From Duncaniella muricolitica (GTDB lineage Bacteria > Bacteroidota > Bacteroidia > Bacteroidales > Muribaculaceae), in the NCBI GenBank assembly GCA_025808375.1, contig CP061009.1, forward strand, positions 682,001 to 746,000: a DNA stretch of 64,000 nucleotides. Direction: 5' to 3'. Position numbers and translations under genes: made by a program. The first letter of the stretch is position 1. Every line of letters starts with the position of its first letter. Positions 46,498 through 53,284 of the stretch are shown here, one piece after another. The notes under the pieces were generated by a model. That model was not told the DNA's origin. It worked only from the letters and a program-made list of their open reading frames with translations, and searched no databases.

Positions 46498-46654
46498 CCA
46501 TACTCAAACCTATTAGTCTGTGGTTTCGCGCATTTACAGCGACAATCAGAGGCTTACTCAATAATCGCCTCCAGAAGTGGGGGCGATTTTGTTGTCGTAA
46601 AGTTGTCGATTTGGCCAACTTTTGAAAAATCCCAATCGTTTTATTGTCGAAAGC

Positions 46655-47872
46655 ATGAACCTTAGATTAGTCATATTAGAACCGAAAGTCCTTGCGGACG
46701 GCACTCACAAAATCAGGGTGGCCATATCGCATAACTCGCAGACTCGATACATACCAACGAGGTTTACTGTTCCCAAATCGACGAACCTCAAAAATGGCGT
46801 TGTATCAGGTGTGCCAAACGCTGCGTACATAAATCAGCAGTTGCGCACGATGATGAACAAAATATATACCTTCTTCGACGACCTCGAAGATCGAGAGTAT
46901 TATTCATGCTCACAACTTGTCAAACTGTTCACGAACAAACTCGACAAAGGCTCTATTAGGACAGCTGAGGAAATAGCAGGCGAAATGCTACGAATAAAAC
47001 GGCATAACTGGGCCGAGGATACTATTCGTATGCATAAGCGTCGCAGTGAAATGTTCATCGAATACGCCGGCAAGGGTTTCCTATTGTCTATGCTTGACTC
47101 TGCTATGGTTTTCGGATATCGTGATTTCCTGAGAAAAAAAGGATACTCCGAGACAACGATTTCCATGTATATGAATACTCTCAGACGCATGGTGTATTTT
47201 GCGCTCAATCATGGATACGCAAAATTCGAGGTGCCTCCATTCTTTGACTATAAAGAGCCACTACCCATAGTCCGGGACCTCGCACTATCTATCGACCAAA
47301 TCAGACAGCTACGAGACATGACTGGTCTCGGTAAGTGGGAGGAGTGCGCACGCGATATTTTCATGCTATCATTCTATATGTGTGGAATGAATATCGGAGA
47401 CATTATAGCGCAAGATCTAACACTGGATTTCGTTAAGTTTATCAGAATTAAAACCAAGAGCAGACGAAACCCTAACGAAAAGACTGAGTTTACAATTCAG
47501 CCGGAGGCTCGTGCAATCATAGACAAGTATCTAAATGAGCAGGGGCAACTACAATTCTACGGCCGAACATCTAAAAAGTCTATCCAACATATAACTGACG
47601 AGTATCTCTGCAAACTTGCACCTAAAATAGGAGCAGAGAGATTGATTTACTATTCTGCCCGAAAAACGTTTGCCCAGCTTGCAAACGAGTTCATGGTAAA
47701 AGACTCTGTAATTGAATACTGTCTCGGAGATGCCGTCTCCAATCCACGAAAGGCGTTATCATTCTATGTCAGAGCCAACAAGCGCATGGCTGACAAAGCA
47801 ATCAGGAAAATTTTTGATGCTGTTGCATCTGACAAACCTATGGAACTGCTTATTGCAGAAATGGAGATTTAG
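46655..47872 (+). CDS. Tyrosine recombinase/integrase with SAM-like N-terminus
   Basis: 405 aa from ATG at 46655; a TTG at 46622 would add 11 residues. An arm-binding-like N-terminus (about 1-80) and a phage-integrase SAM-like domain (about 90-185) precede the catalytic domain. Catalytic motifs are FYMCGMNIGD, SARKTFAQLA, CLGD and the nucleophile Tyr371 in SFYVRAN. Where most integrases have the first Arg, this one has Cys243; Ser replaces the usual His ahead of the second Arg. IntDOT-type enzymes of Bacteroides also lack the first Arg. It lies 160 bases from the element boundary and points inward. Confidence 0.92.
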   Translation: MNLRLVILEPKVLADGTHKIRVAISHNSQTRYIPTRFTVPKSTNLKNGVVSGVPNAAYINQQLRTMMNKIYTFFDDLEDREYYSCSQLVKLFTNKLDKGSIRTAEEIAGEMLRIKRHNWAEDTIRMHKRRSEMFIEYAGKGFLLSMLDSAMVFGYRDFLRKKGYSETTISMYMNTLRRMVYFALNHGYAKFEVPPFFDYKEPLPIVRDLALSIDQIRQLRDMTGLGKWEECARDIFMLSFYMCGMNIGDIIAQDLTLDFVKFIRIKTKSRRNPNEKTEFTIQPEARAIIDKYLNEQGQLQFYGRTSKKSIQHITDEYLCKLAPKIGAERLIYYSARKTFAQLANEFMVKDSVIEYCLGDAVSNPRKALSFYVRANKRMADKAIRKIFDAVASDKPMELLIAEMEI

Positions 47873-47887
47873 CGTCTCTAAGGTCAA

Positions 47888-47909
47888 GGCGTACCGCTGG
47901 GGGTACGCC
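47888..47909. terminator. Hairpin between the integrase and the BRO-N gene
   Basis: A perfect 8-bp stem (47888-47895 with 47902-47909) and 6-base loop between convergent genes; no long T run, so a weak terminator. Confidence 0.5.
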
Positions 47910-47926
47910 CGGGAGTCATTCTCCAA

Positions 47927-47938
47927 AACTTATTTGCT
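47927..47938 (-). repeat. Dispersed leader motif, copy 5
   Basis: AGCAAATAAGTT at the 3' end of the BRO-N gene, overlapping the last base of its stop codon. No long gene follows on this strand; an ATG at 47919 opens only about a dozen codons. Confidence 0.55.
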
Positions 47939-48702
47939 TATAAGCAAGCCGAGGCATCTGAATATGTGAGGTTGTCCGCGTTGGCTTTTAACATTCCACG
48001 GAATACCCTTAATACATTGACGCAGTGCTGGGCCTCACGGCCTTGCTTGTGCGAGAGGGTTCTTATTTGCTGACGTGCGCAACGTAGCACACCGTCAAGA
48101 TTGCCGATAAATTCAGTCAGAGACATTTCTTTTCTAAAAAACTCCTCAACACTCATGTGGCCATCGGCAGGCACGAAATTATCTTGAGTGTGAGGAGTCT
48201 CTTTGGGTTTAGTCTCTCTTTCGATATTAGGCAGGACCTTTTGGCCGGTTATTCTTGCCAACCTCTGCCGAGATTTCTTTTTGGCTTGCTCGATATAAGC
48301 AAGTCGCACCTCGTATGAGGTCATTTCATCAGTAACGGCCACTTCGTCGAGGGCCTGAGATTGTGCTGGATTGAGCAGGGAGAATATTACTACACTGTCA
48401 ATCCATCGACGATAGCCATTCGACTGATTTTTTCTGCTATCTATGAGAATAGTCAGCAGTCCGTCCTGATCTACAAATCGGTTGCACGATGTTACTTTTT
48501 GTCGCCGGACATTCATTTCTCTAATTCTCCCCTTAGTAGACTTGACGATTGTCTCAGCCTCTCTCAGTTTTATCGAGAGGGTCTGGCAAATATCTGTCAA
48601 GTTATACCAGAGGCAGCCGTCCTTCTTACAAGCGTGAAGAAATCCATACTCCTGCGAGTAAAACTTCTTCATCGACGGCTCTTGTGCTTGGTTCGTGAGC
48701 AT
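47938..48702 (-). CDS. BRO-N domain protein
   Basis: 254 aa from ATG at 48702; a second ATG at 48672 (MKKFYSQEYG) is equally good. Residues about 12-110 match the BRO-N pattern (WYNLTDICQTLSI, FVDQDGLLTILIDSRK, YRRWIDSVVIFSLL), a DNA-binding fold used by phage antirepressors. A Lys/Arg-rich linker and a helical C-terminus (VEEFFRKEMSLTEFIGNLDG) follow. It is the last gene of the leftward operon, nearest the integrase, where a regulator of excision or lysogeny would be placed; that role is inferred. Confidence 0.6.
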   Translation of the reverse strand: MLTNQAQEPSMKKFYSQEYGFLHACKKDGCLWYNLTDICQTLSIKLREAETIVKSTKGRIREMNVRRQKVTSCNRFVDQDGLLTILIDSRKNQSNGYRRWIDSVVIFSLLNPAQSQALDEVAVTDEMTSYEVRLAYIEQAKKKSRQRLARITGQKVLPNIERETKPKETPHTQDNFVPADGHMSVEEFFRKEMSLTEFIGNLDGVLRCARQQIRTLSHKQGREAQHCVNVLRVFRGMLKANADNLTYSDASACL

Positions 48703-48705
48703 ATC

Positions 48706-48963
48706 TTAAATATTGATTTCTGAAATCTGCAGTTTGATGTAGAAATGATTATGACTCTCGTAGCCTTCTTCGTATGCTGAGAAATCGTGCGGAGCATCTT
48801 CTTCGATCTTCCAATCCAAATCCTGTGCGGCACATCTGTAACAACCAGTCAGGTTGGTAAATTCCTCCACGGCCTCATCAAGAGACCCGTAAGGCTCTAC
48901 TGTCAAATCTCGTTCACAATCCTCTACGCAATCCTTGATTACGATGTATATTTTCTTTTTCAT
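48706..48963 (-). CDS. Hypothetical protein, 85 aa
   Basis: An acidic protein (MKKKIYIVIKDCVEDCERDL) with four Cys; no family recognised. Its start overlaps the stop of the next gene upstream (48960) by four bases as ATGA, so the two are translationally coupled. Three bases separate it from the BRO-N gene. Confidence 0.65.
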   Translation of the reverse strand: MKKKIYIVIKDCVEDCERDLTVEPYGSLDEAVEEFTNLTGCYRCAAQDLDWKIEEDAPHDFSAYEEGYESHNHFYIKLQISEINI

Positions 48964-49388
48964 TCTGTTTCACTAATTGAGGTTACTATTTCTTTTAACT
49001 TGGCAAGACGAGCAATCTCATCATCTATTTGACACACTCTATTAGCAAGTTCTTTCTTAAACTCCATGCTTATAAAGTTGAATATATCCTCTTGATGAGA
49101 GTTTAGATATTTGATAAATGCCGTCCAAAATAGGCCTTCATTTTTTACATTCAAGAGATTATGGCAATCTGAACTACCGAAATATCCCATATGCGAGTCA
49201 AACCATATTCTTTGTTCTTTACAAGCCTTGAACCGGTCATCCTGATTAAACCCCATGCCGTACTTATCTACGTCAGTACCCTCATGCAGTTTCTTATAAT
49301 CTTCGAGTCTACGAGGATACTTTTCACAAAACTCAGCAAGGGCCTTAGCGTCCCGTGCTATTTCTTTTATGTTTTCTATATCTGCCAT
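48960..49388 (-). CDS. Hypothetical protein, 142 aa
   Basis: 142 aa from MADIENIKEI at 49388; an upstream ATG at 49430 lies inside the previous gene and is less likely. Helical N-terminus, then a region rich in aromatic residues (YGMGFNQDDRFKACKEQRIW), and a coiled-coil-like C-terminus (VCQIDDEIARLAKLKEIVT). No family recognised. It overlaps the following gene by ATGA. Confidence 0.65.
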   Translation of the reverse strand: MADIENIKEIARDAKALAEFCEKYPRRLEDYKKLHEGTDVDKYGMGFNQDDRFKACKEQRIWFDSHMGYFGSSDCHNLLNVKNEGLFWTAFIKYLNSHQEDIFNFISMEFKKELANRVCQIDDEIARLAKLKEIVTSISETE

Positions 49389-49393
49389 TTCTT

Positions 49394-49639
49394 TTAATCT
49401 TTGAGGGTATATGAATACTGAGTACCGCAAACATCCGCGCTGGCGTTGAGTGCATTGACCAGACTTTTTATGGTCTTAGGGTTTCGAGGTATCCGTTTGC
49501 TACGCTCACTGCCGCAGAGTAACTTGTAACTGAAATATTCTTTGAGTTCATCGAGTGTACCGGTGGTTGTGCGAGTGGTATTCTGTCCCATGAATGAGAA
49601 CCTCGTTACCTCAATCGTATATATCTTTGCATTTGCCAT
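49394..49639 (-). CDS. Small element protein, 81 aa
   Basis: MANAKIYTIEVTRFSF followed by RTTTGTLDELKEYFSYKLLCG and NPKTIKSLVNALNASA. The pattern of a short beta-hairpin plus a helix containing RNPKTIKSLV recurs in proteins of Bacteroidetes phages and mobile elements, of unknown function. Five bases separate it from the next gene. Confidence 0.65.
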   Translation of the reverse strand: MANAKIYTIEVTRFSFMGQNTTRTTTGTLDELKEYFSYKLLCGSERSKRIPRNPKTIKSLVNALNASADVCGTQYSYTLKD

Positions 49640-49648
49640 GAGTCAGGA

Positions 49649-49900
49649 TTATTTACCGGAGGTTACTATCATATTACCTTCATGGAGTAAGTGGTACGAG
49701 AGAACCACCTGACCTTTTATCAAATTGGTATTATCGTCGTCGAGGTCTCCGTCAAACTCCATAAAGCAGATATCTACGCTTTTACCGGGAGTTTTCTTTG
49801 CATACTCCAGTGCTTGAGGTATCAGTTCTTCCATGTGGCCATGTGTCACATGCTCGCCTCCTGACCACAGGCAAAAGTTAGCGAAATTCTTTACTTCCAT
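49649..49900 (-). CDS. Hypothetical protein, 83 aa
   Basis: Acidic 83-aa protein (FMEFDGDLDDDNTNLIKGQVV) with no recognised family. The 11-base core of the dispersed leader sequence lies 19 bases ahead of its ATG (49920-49930). Confidence 0.6.
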   Translation of the reverse strand: MEVKNFANFCLWSGGEHVTHGHMEELIPQALEYAKKTPGKSVDICFMEFDGDLDDDNTNLIKGQVVLSYHLLHEGNMIVTSGK

Positions 49901-49919
49901 ATCGTTTCGTTTTAGGGTT

Positions 49920-49930
49920 ACTTATTTGCT
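49920..49930 (-). repeat. Dispersed leader motif, copy 1 (11-base core)
   Basis: AGCAAATAAGT on the minus strand, 19 bases ahead of the ATG at 49900. Exact 12-base copies (AGCAAATAAGTT) lie at 47927-47938, 54623-54634, 54906-54917 and 62911-62922. Confidence 0.6.
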
Positions 49931-49946
49931 AAATTCGGTATCAAGA

Positions 49947-50109
49947 TTAGAGTTCCACGAATTGACCACCTTCGTACTTACATACTGTGTAGTTGCTGTT
50001 GTTGTTATTCTTGCAGCAACGAGCGGCAAAATCAGATGCCTCGTCCTGAGTGCGGAATGATTTCACAGCATATCCGGCAGTCTTTTTGATTACATAGAAC
50101 TTTTTTCAT
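49947..50109 (-). pseudogene. Small gene with a one-base frameshift in its first codons (about 53 aa if in frame)
   Basis: From 50099 to 49947 an open frame encodes FYVIKKTAGYAVKSFRTQDE and continues to NYTVCKYEGGQFVEL, resembling DUF2188-like small proteins. Its frame meets TGA at 50106-50108. An ATG at 50107-50109 would read MKKFYVIKK if the A run (50101-50106 on the plus strand as T6) had five instead of six. As written, the ATG gives only a 25-codon peptide. A full-consensus promoter lies directly upstream. This may be a decayed gene, a slippage switch or a base-calling error. Confidence 0.55.
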
Positions 50110-50150
50110 TTTCTTGAGTTTTTGAGGTGTTATGTTTTATTTTTGTACTA

Positions 50151-50182
50151 CAAAGGTAGTGAAAAATTATCATATACACAAA
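50151..50182 (-). promoter_or_regulatory. Promoter of the left part of the element operon
   Basis: On the minus strand TTTG (50179-50182), a 20-base spacer and TACCTTTG (50151-50158) match the consensus fully. The transcript would start near 50144 and run through the frameshifted gene to the BRO-N gene. Confidence 0.7.
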
Positions 50183-50280
50183 CGTAAATACCTAAAAATC
50201 TGACACTTACGGCAAATAATTGAAGATTTAACTTTTGCTAACTTGATTATCTTATATGCAAGTTTTGAGGTGTATGTGTG

Positions 50281-50886
50281 CTAATCTATTAACTCAAATC
50301 CGTACACATAAACCCACGGATTACTGTCCCACGTTGAGCCGGTGCCTATCTTGTTGATAAGAGTCTGGAACGCATGGCGCAAACTATATCCAAGTGCCTC
50401 TCTTGTTTTTCGAGACGATCCGTAGAGAGTCAGGTCCTTGTCTTGGTCATAGCCAATCTCGAAAATCCCCTCTCTCTTAATATCCTCATCAGTTATATCA
50501 TGTAGTCTCTCTACACCAACTGAGGTAATTCTGATGTGGTGCCGCATAAGGTCTGCGACAACAAACATCTTATTTTTCCAGCCAGCCATTTCTGAAATGC
50601 GAACCGGAGCATTTCCTCTCTTGGGAATGACTGTCATATTGGGAGACAACCTGAGAGATTTATAACTCTCTGCAATGGCCACAACCTCTCCAACTACATA
50701 CTTCGCATAACCATTCCGGATAAGAAACTGCGCCATATCCATTTTTGTGCCGGGAAACTTTTTCTGATATTTTTTCCAAGCCTTGATATGGCCGTCAGAA
50801 ACTAATCTTCGTGTCATATCTTTCTGGCTACAAAGAACATCGTGCATGAGGTCAGTCGGCTCCTCATTAAACATTATCGTTTTCAT
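50281..50886 (-). CDS. ASCH-domain protein
   Basis: 201 aa. The ASCH fold is recognisable from MKTIMFNEEPTDLMHD, DMTRRL, YVVGEVVAIAESYKS, and the RITSVGVERLHDITDEDIKREGI block, followed by GTGSTWDSNPWVYVYGFEL. ASCH proteins bind RNA or modified nucleosides, and some hydrolyse N4-acetylcytidine. Phage forms of this exact pattern are common; their substrate is unknown. Its start overlaps the preceding gene by 20 bases. Confidence 0.8.
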   Translation of the reverse strand: MKTIMFNEEPTDLMHDVLCSQKDMTRRLVSDGHIKAWKKYQKKFPGTKMDMAQFLIRNGYAKYVVGEVVAIAESYKSLRLSPNMTVIPKRGNAPVRISEMAGWKNKMFVVADLMRHHIRITSVGVERLHDITDEDIKREGIFEIGYDQDKDLTLYGSSRKTREALGYSLRHAFQTLINKIGTGSTWDSNPWVYVYGFELID

Positions 50887-51109
50887 TATCTAACTCTTTG
50901 TTTACTCTATATAAATAGACTCCATTTACATTCTCACTATGCGCTACCACTCCGTCTATCTCCATTTCAGAGATTGTGGCCGCTATGTCCTCGTGAACCT
51001 TACGCATTACATCATTATGTATGGCTACATAAGGAAATTTGCCGGCATCTTGCCGTTCCTTGATGATCGAGCGCACAATGTTGTAGATATATGGCTGTAG
51101 ATACTCCAT
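50867..51109 (-). CDS. Hypothetical protein, 80 aa, possible winged helix
   Basis: Two helices then a beta-hairpin (VMRKVHEDIAATISEMEIDG, YLYRVNKEL), the order expected for a small winged-helix protein; this is inferred from pattern alone. It overlaps the ASCH gene by 20 bases and follows a 112-aa gene at a distance of three bases. Confidence 0.6.
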   Translation of the reverse strand: MEYLQPYIYNIVRSIIKERQDAGKFPYVAIHNDVMRKVHEDIAATISEMEIDGVVAHSENVNGVYLYRVNKELDNENDNV

Positions 51110-51112
51110 TCC

Positions 51113-51451
51113 TCAGTTAAGGATATTATGTTTCTTGACTAATTCTGCAGCATTCAAGAGCAACTCTCCTACTTCCTTTGCTGCTGCAAATTCCTCTTGG
51201 TGCTTTTTCGTAATAGGTTGACCAGAGTATCCGCAGGACTCTACTCTCATTGCCTGATATTGGTCTCGATAGTGTCGACCCTCATTTTCGAGAAACTTTG
51301 CGAAATTGTGGACGAGAACATCATTGCAAGCCTTATAGCCTTCGATAAAGCAGTCCACATTCCGATTACTTAGCCGAGGTGTCCCTCGAAGAAAAGAGAA
51401 CGCCAGCAAAGCCACGTCCTCTGAGTTCATGTGCTTGGGGGTATTCTTCAT
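51113..51451 (-). CDS. Hypothetical protein, 112 aa
   Basis: A mostly helical protein (NVDCFIEGYKACNDVLVHNF, FAAAKEVGELLLNAAEL) without recognised family. Its ATG shares one base with the stop of the gene before it. Confidence 0.6.
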   Translation of the reverse strand: MKNTPKHMNSEDVALLAFSFLRGTPRLSNRNVDCFIEGYKACNDVLVHNFAKFLENEGRHYRDQYQAMRVESCGYSGQPITKKHQEEFAAAKEVGELLLNAAELVKKHNILN

Positions 51452-51639
51452 TATGTTATGATATATTGAATGTTGAAATAAAACTCCCTGCTAAGTCTGC
51501 CAACTTGAGGAAATTTCCACGGCGACTCTCCATAGGGAATAAAGATTACTCTCTGTTTAGTGTCTGCTGTGATACCGTGCTTTCGTAGCCGGTAGAGCAA
51601 ATTAGCTCTCCGTTTCAGGTTCAGCGGTTTCATCATCAC
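51451..51639 (-). CDS. Hypothetical protein, 62 aa
   Basis: Basic 62-aa protein (PLNLKRRANLLYRLRKHGIT), possibly nucleic-acid binding. It overlaps the upstream gene by 38 bases and the downstream one by one base, which supports a packed operon but leaves the start uncertain. Confidence 0.5.
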   Translation of the reverse strand: MMMKPLNLKRRANLLYRLRKHGITADTKQRVIFIPYGESPWKFPQVGRLSREFYFNIQYIIT

Positions 51640-51820
51640 AGGAACACATTCCGAGGCGTACTCCCTCGTAGAATATAAAGGGAATATTACCTATTCCTAC
51701 ACTGTATGCTATTTCCTCGGCAATCCTCGTACTTATTGGATATGCGAGATTATGTGCCATATAGACTTCTCCGCATTTGGCACATCTAATTCCGAGTATC
51801 GGTTTTTGTCTTTCTGCCAT
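51602..51820 (-). CDS. Hypothetical zinc-ribbon-like protein, 72 aa
   Basis: Contains IRCAKCGEVYMAH and, 40 residues later, LGMCSCDDE, giving two CxxC/CxC pairs that could bind one zinc. No family recognised. C-terminus acidic. Confidence 0.6.
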   Translation of the reverse strand: MAERQKPILGIRCAKCGEVYMAHNLAYPISTRIAEEIAYSVGIGNIPFIFYEGVRLGMCSCDDETAEPETES

Positions 51821-51883
51821 ATCGTTATTATTTGGAATGAGGAGATAGCGAGGCTATACGCCCCACTACCACCTAAGTTTAAC

Positions 51884-52600
51884 TTAGAGCACGAGCGCCC
51901 AATCATTCGCAAAGAGGTCCTCAACAGAGGGAGTCCACGAATTTGCCTCTCCTGTGCATGGGTCGAAAATGAGACACTGAGCCACATAGTCAATGTGATC
52001 GCCGGATGTCAAAATCTGACGCTTTGCCTCAGAGGGGAGCGACTGCATGCCCGGGATTATCTCATCTGTGATATGAGACGGTACTTGCTTGAACACCATT
52101 CTACCGTTTTCTCCCCACGATGAACGACGTACAGGCAGACCCTCTCGTATCATGGGGAATATCTGCTCAAAACTGAGTCCCCATGGACGGCATTCCTCAT
52201 TGCCTTCCATACAAGACTGGCGGAGGCAAAGGAGGTTCAGGTATGCTCCCATCGCATGGTGTTGAGCGAGAAGGAACGCACGAGTGCCGAGAGGGAGAGA
52301 CTGAAAGTCCTTACCTTCGTTCTGATTGAAAATGAAATTCCCGAGCTTATTTGCGCGAGCCATCAGGTCTGCTACCTCGATGTTTACGCGGTCAAGAGGT
52401 GTTTCAGCTACCTTATAGACCGCCTCGAACACGTCAGCCGGAGACCACGATTTATAGCCGTCGGCATATTCTACGAGATAGCCGGGACACTCGTCGTATT
52501 CCTCGACATAAGCGTTTTCACGGATAAGTCCTTCTTTGTGGGCCTGTCCGTAGGTCATGGGAGCAGCCATAACCTGTTTAGTACCGATGTACTTTTTCAT
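51884..52600 (-). CDS. Multi-module phage-type protein with C-terminal Tad2-like (DUF2829) domain
   Basis: 238 aa from MKKYIGTKQV at 52600. Three parts are seen. Residues 1-62 (MKKYIGTK, GYLVEYADGYKSWSPADVFE) form a module common at the N-terminus of phage proteins. Residues about 72-130 are helical (LGTRAFLLAQHHAMGAYLNL). Residues about 143-238 match DUF2829/Tad2: GLSFEQIFPMIREGLPVRRSSW, GENGRMVF, then SWTPSVEDLFANDWALVL. Tad2 proteins of phages block Thoeris defence by sequestering its cyclic ADP-ribose-type signal. The assignment rests on motif spacing read by eye. Confidence 0.72.
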   Translation of the reverse strand: MKKYIGTKQVMAAPMTYGQAHKEGLIRENAYVEEYDECPGYLVEYADGYKSWSPADVFEAVYKVAETPLDRVNIEVADLMARANKLGNFIFNQNEGKDFQSLPLGTRAFLLAQHHAMGAYLNLLCLRQSCMEGNEECRPWGLSFEQIFPMIREGLPVRRSSWGENGRMVFKQVPSHITDEIIPGMQSLPSEAKRQILTSGDHIDYVAQCLIFDPCTGEANSWTPSVEDLFANDWALVL

Positions 52601-52637
52601 GTTGTTACTGGTGGGTTTTACTAAGCCGCCCAAGGCT

Positions 52638-52862
52638 TTATTCTTTCATCTGAAAATTGAGAGCGTTGATAACACACTGAATACTGTCTATTGGCTCTAC
52701 AAGGTTCACTTTTACCTTATCGAGCGACTTCCTTTCAGTGCCACTAAGAGCATGAAAAGATTTGGCTGCATCAATGTAAAACTGCGCTCTTTGCAAGCTC
52801 ATTTGGGCCTGTTTTAGATTGTCTCGTGTGCGCTGACACAAGTTCCTATATTCTTCTGTCAT
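52638..52862 (-). CDS. Hypothetical coiled-coil protein, 74 aa
   Basis: 74 aa from MTEEYRNLCQ at 52862; an ATG at 52913 lies within the neighbouring gene. Heptad-like helix (RDNLKQAQMSLQRAQFYIDA). Its ATG overlaps the stop of the upstream gene by four bases (ATGA). Confidence 0.6.
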   Translation of the reverse strand: MTEEYRNLCQRTRDNLKQAQMSLQRAQFYIDAAKSFHALSGTERKSLDKVKVNLVEPIDSIQCVINALNFQMKE

Positions 52863-53284
52863 TTTCGTATCAGTTCGTTTTGGAGAGGAAGCCATTCTTT
52901 GGCCACGAGCCACGAGAGGCTTTTCTTCGGATTGAAATTATCCACTCTGATTGAGTGATGACTAAGGCGCCCTTCTGTCGGTTTCAGGCCCTTATCATGG
53001 AGTTCACACAGCCCGTCATGATAGAACGTACACCAGCCATTCTCAACTTTTGGCTGCACCATTTCTATGGGCCTGTCGATTACTCCCATAAGCATACCTA
53101 CGAGCCATGATGTCGGAGCAAGTCTATTACGATAGCCAGCGTCTATAAGTTTTCCGATGTCCTCCGGGGTGCCGAGGCATGGAGTATGGCATTGAGATTT
53201 GCAACGGTCACAACTACACGCGGTCGGCTTTCTGCCGCTTCGTTGCATGATATATCTGAAAGTCGGTACTCCGAAATGGCTCAT
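52859..53284 (-). CDS. YkgJ-like cysteine-cluster protein
   Basis: 141 aa with a dense Cys cluster CSCDRCKSQCHTPCLGTPED near residues 23-42, plus WCTFYHDGLCELHDKGLKPTEG, in the order of YkgJ-type zinc/iron-cluster proteins. It overlaps the radical SAM gene by ATGA, and the two Cys-rich proteins may act together. Related pairs occur in Bacteroidetes phages. Activity unknown. Confidence 0.7.
   Translation of the reverse strand: MSHFGVPTFRYIMQRSGRKPTACSCDRCKSQCHTPCLGTPEDIGKLIDAGYRNRLAPTSWLVGMLMGVIDRPIEMVQPKVENGWCTFYHDGLCELHDKGLKPTEGRLSHHSIRVDNFNPKKSLSWLVAKEWLPLQNELIRK

Noticed and set aside
46500..46620. tRNA gene or tRNA 3' end as integration target
   Set aside because: No cloverleaf or CCA-end pattern was seen near the boundary; the interrupted sequence is a protein gene.
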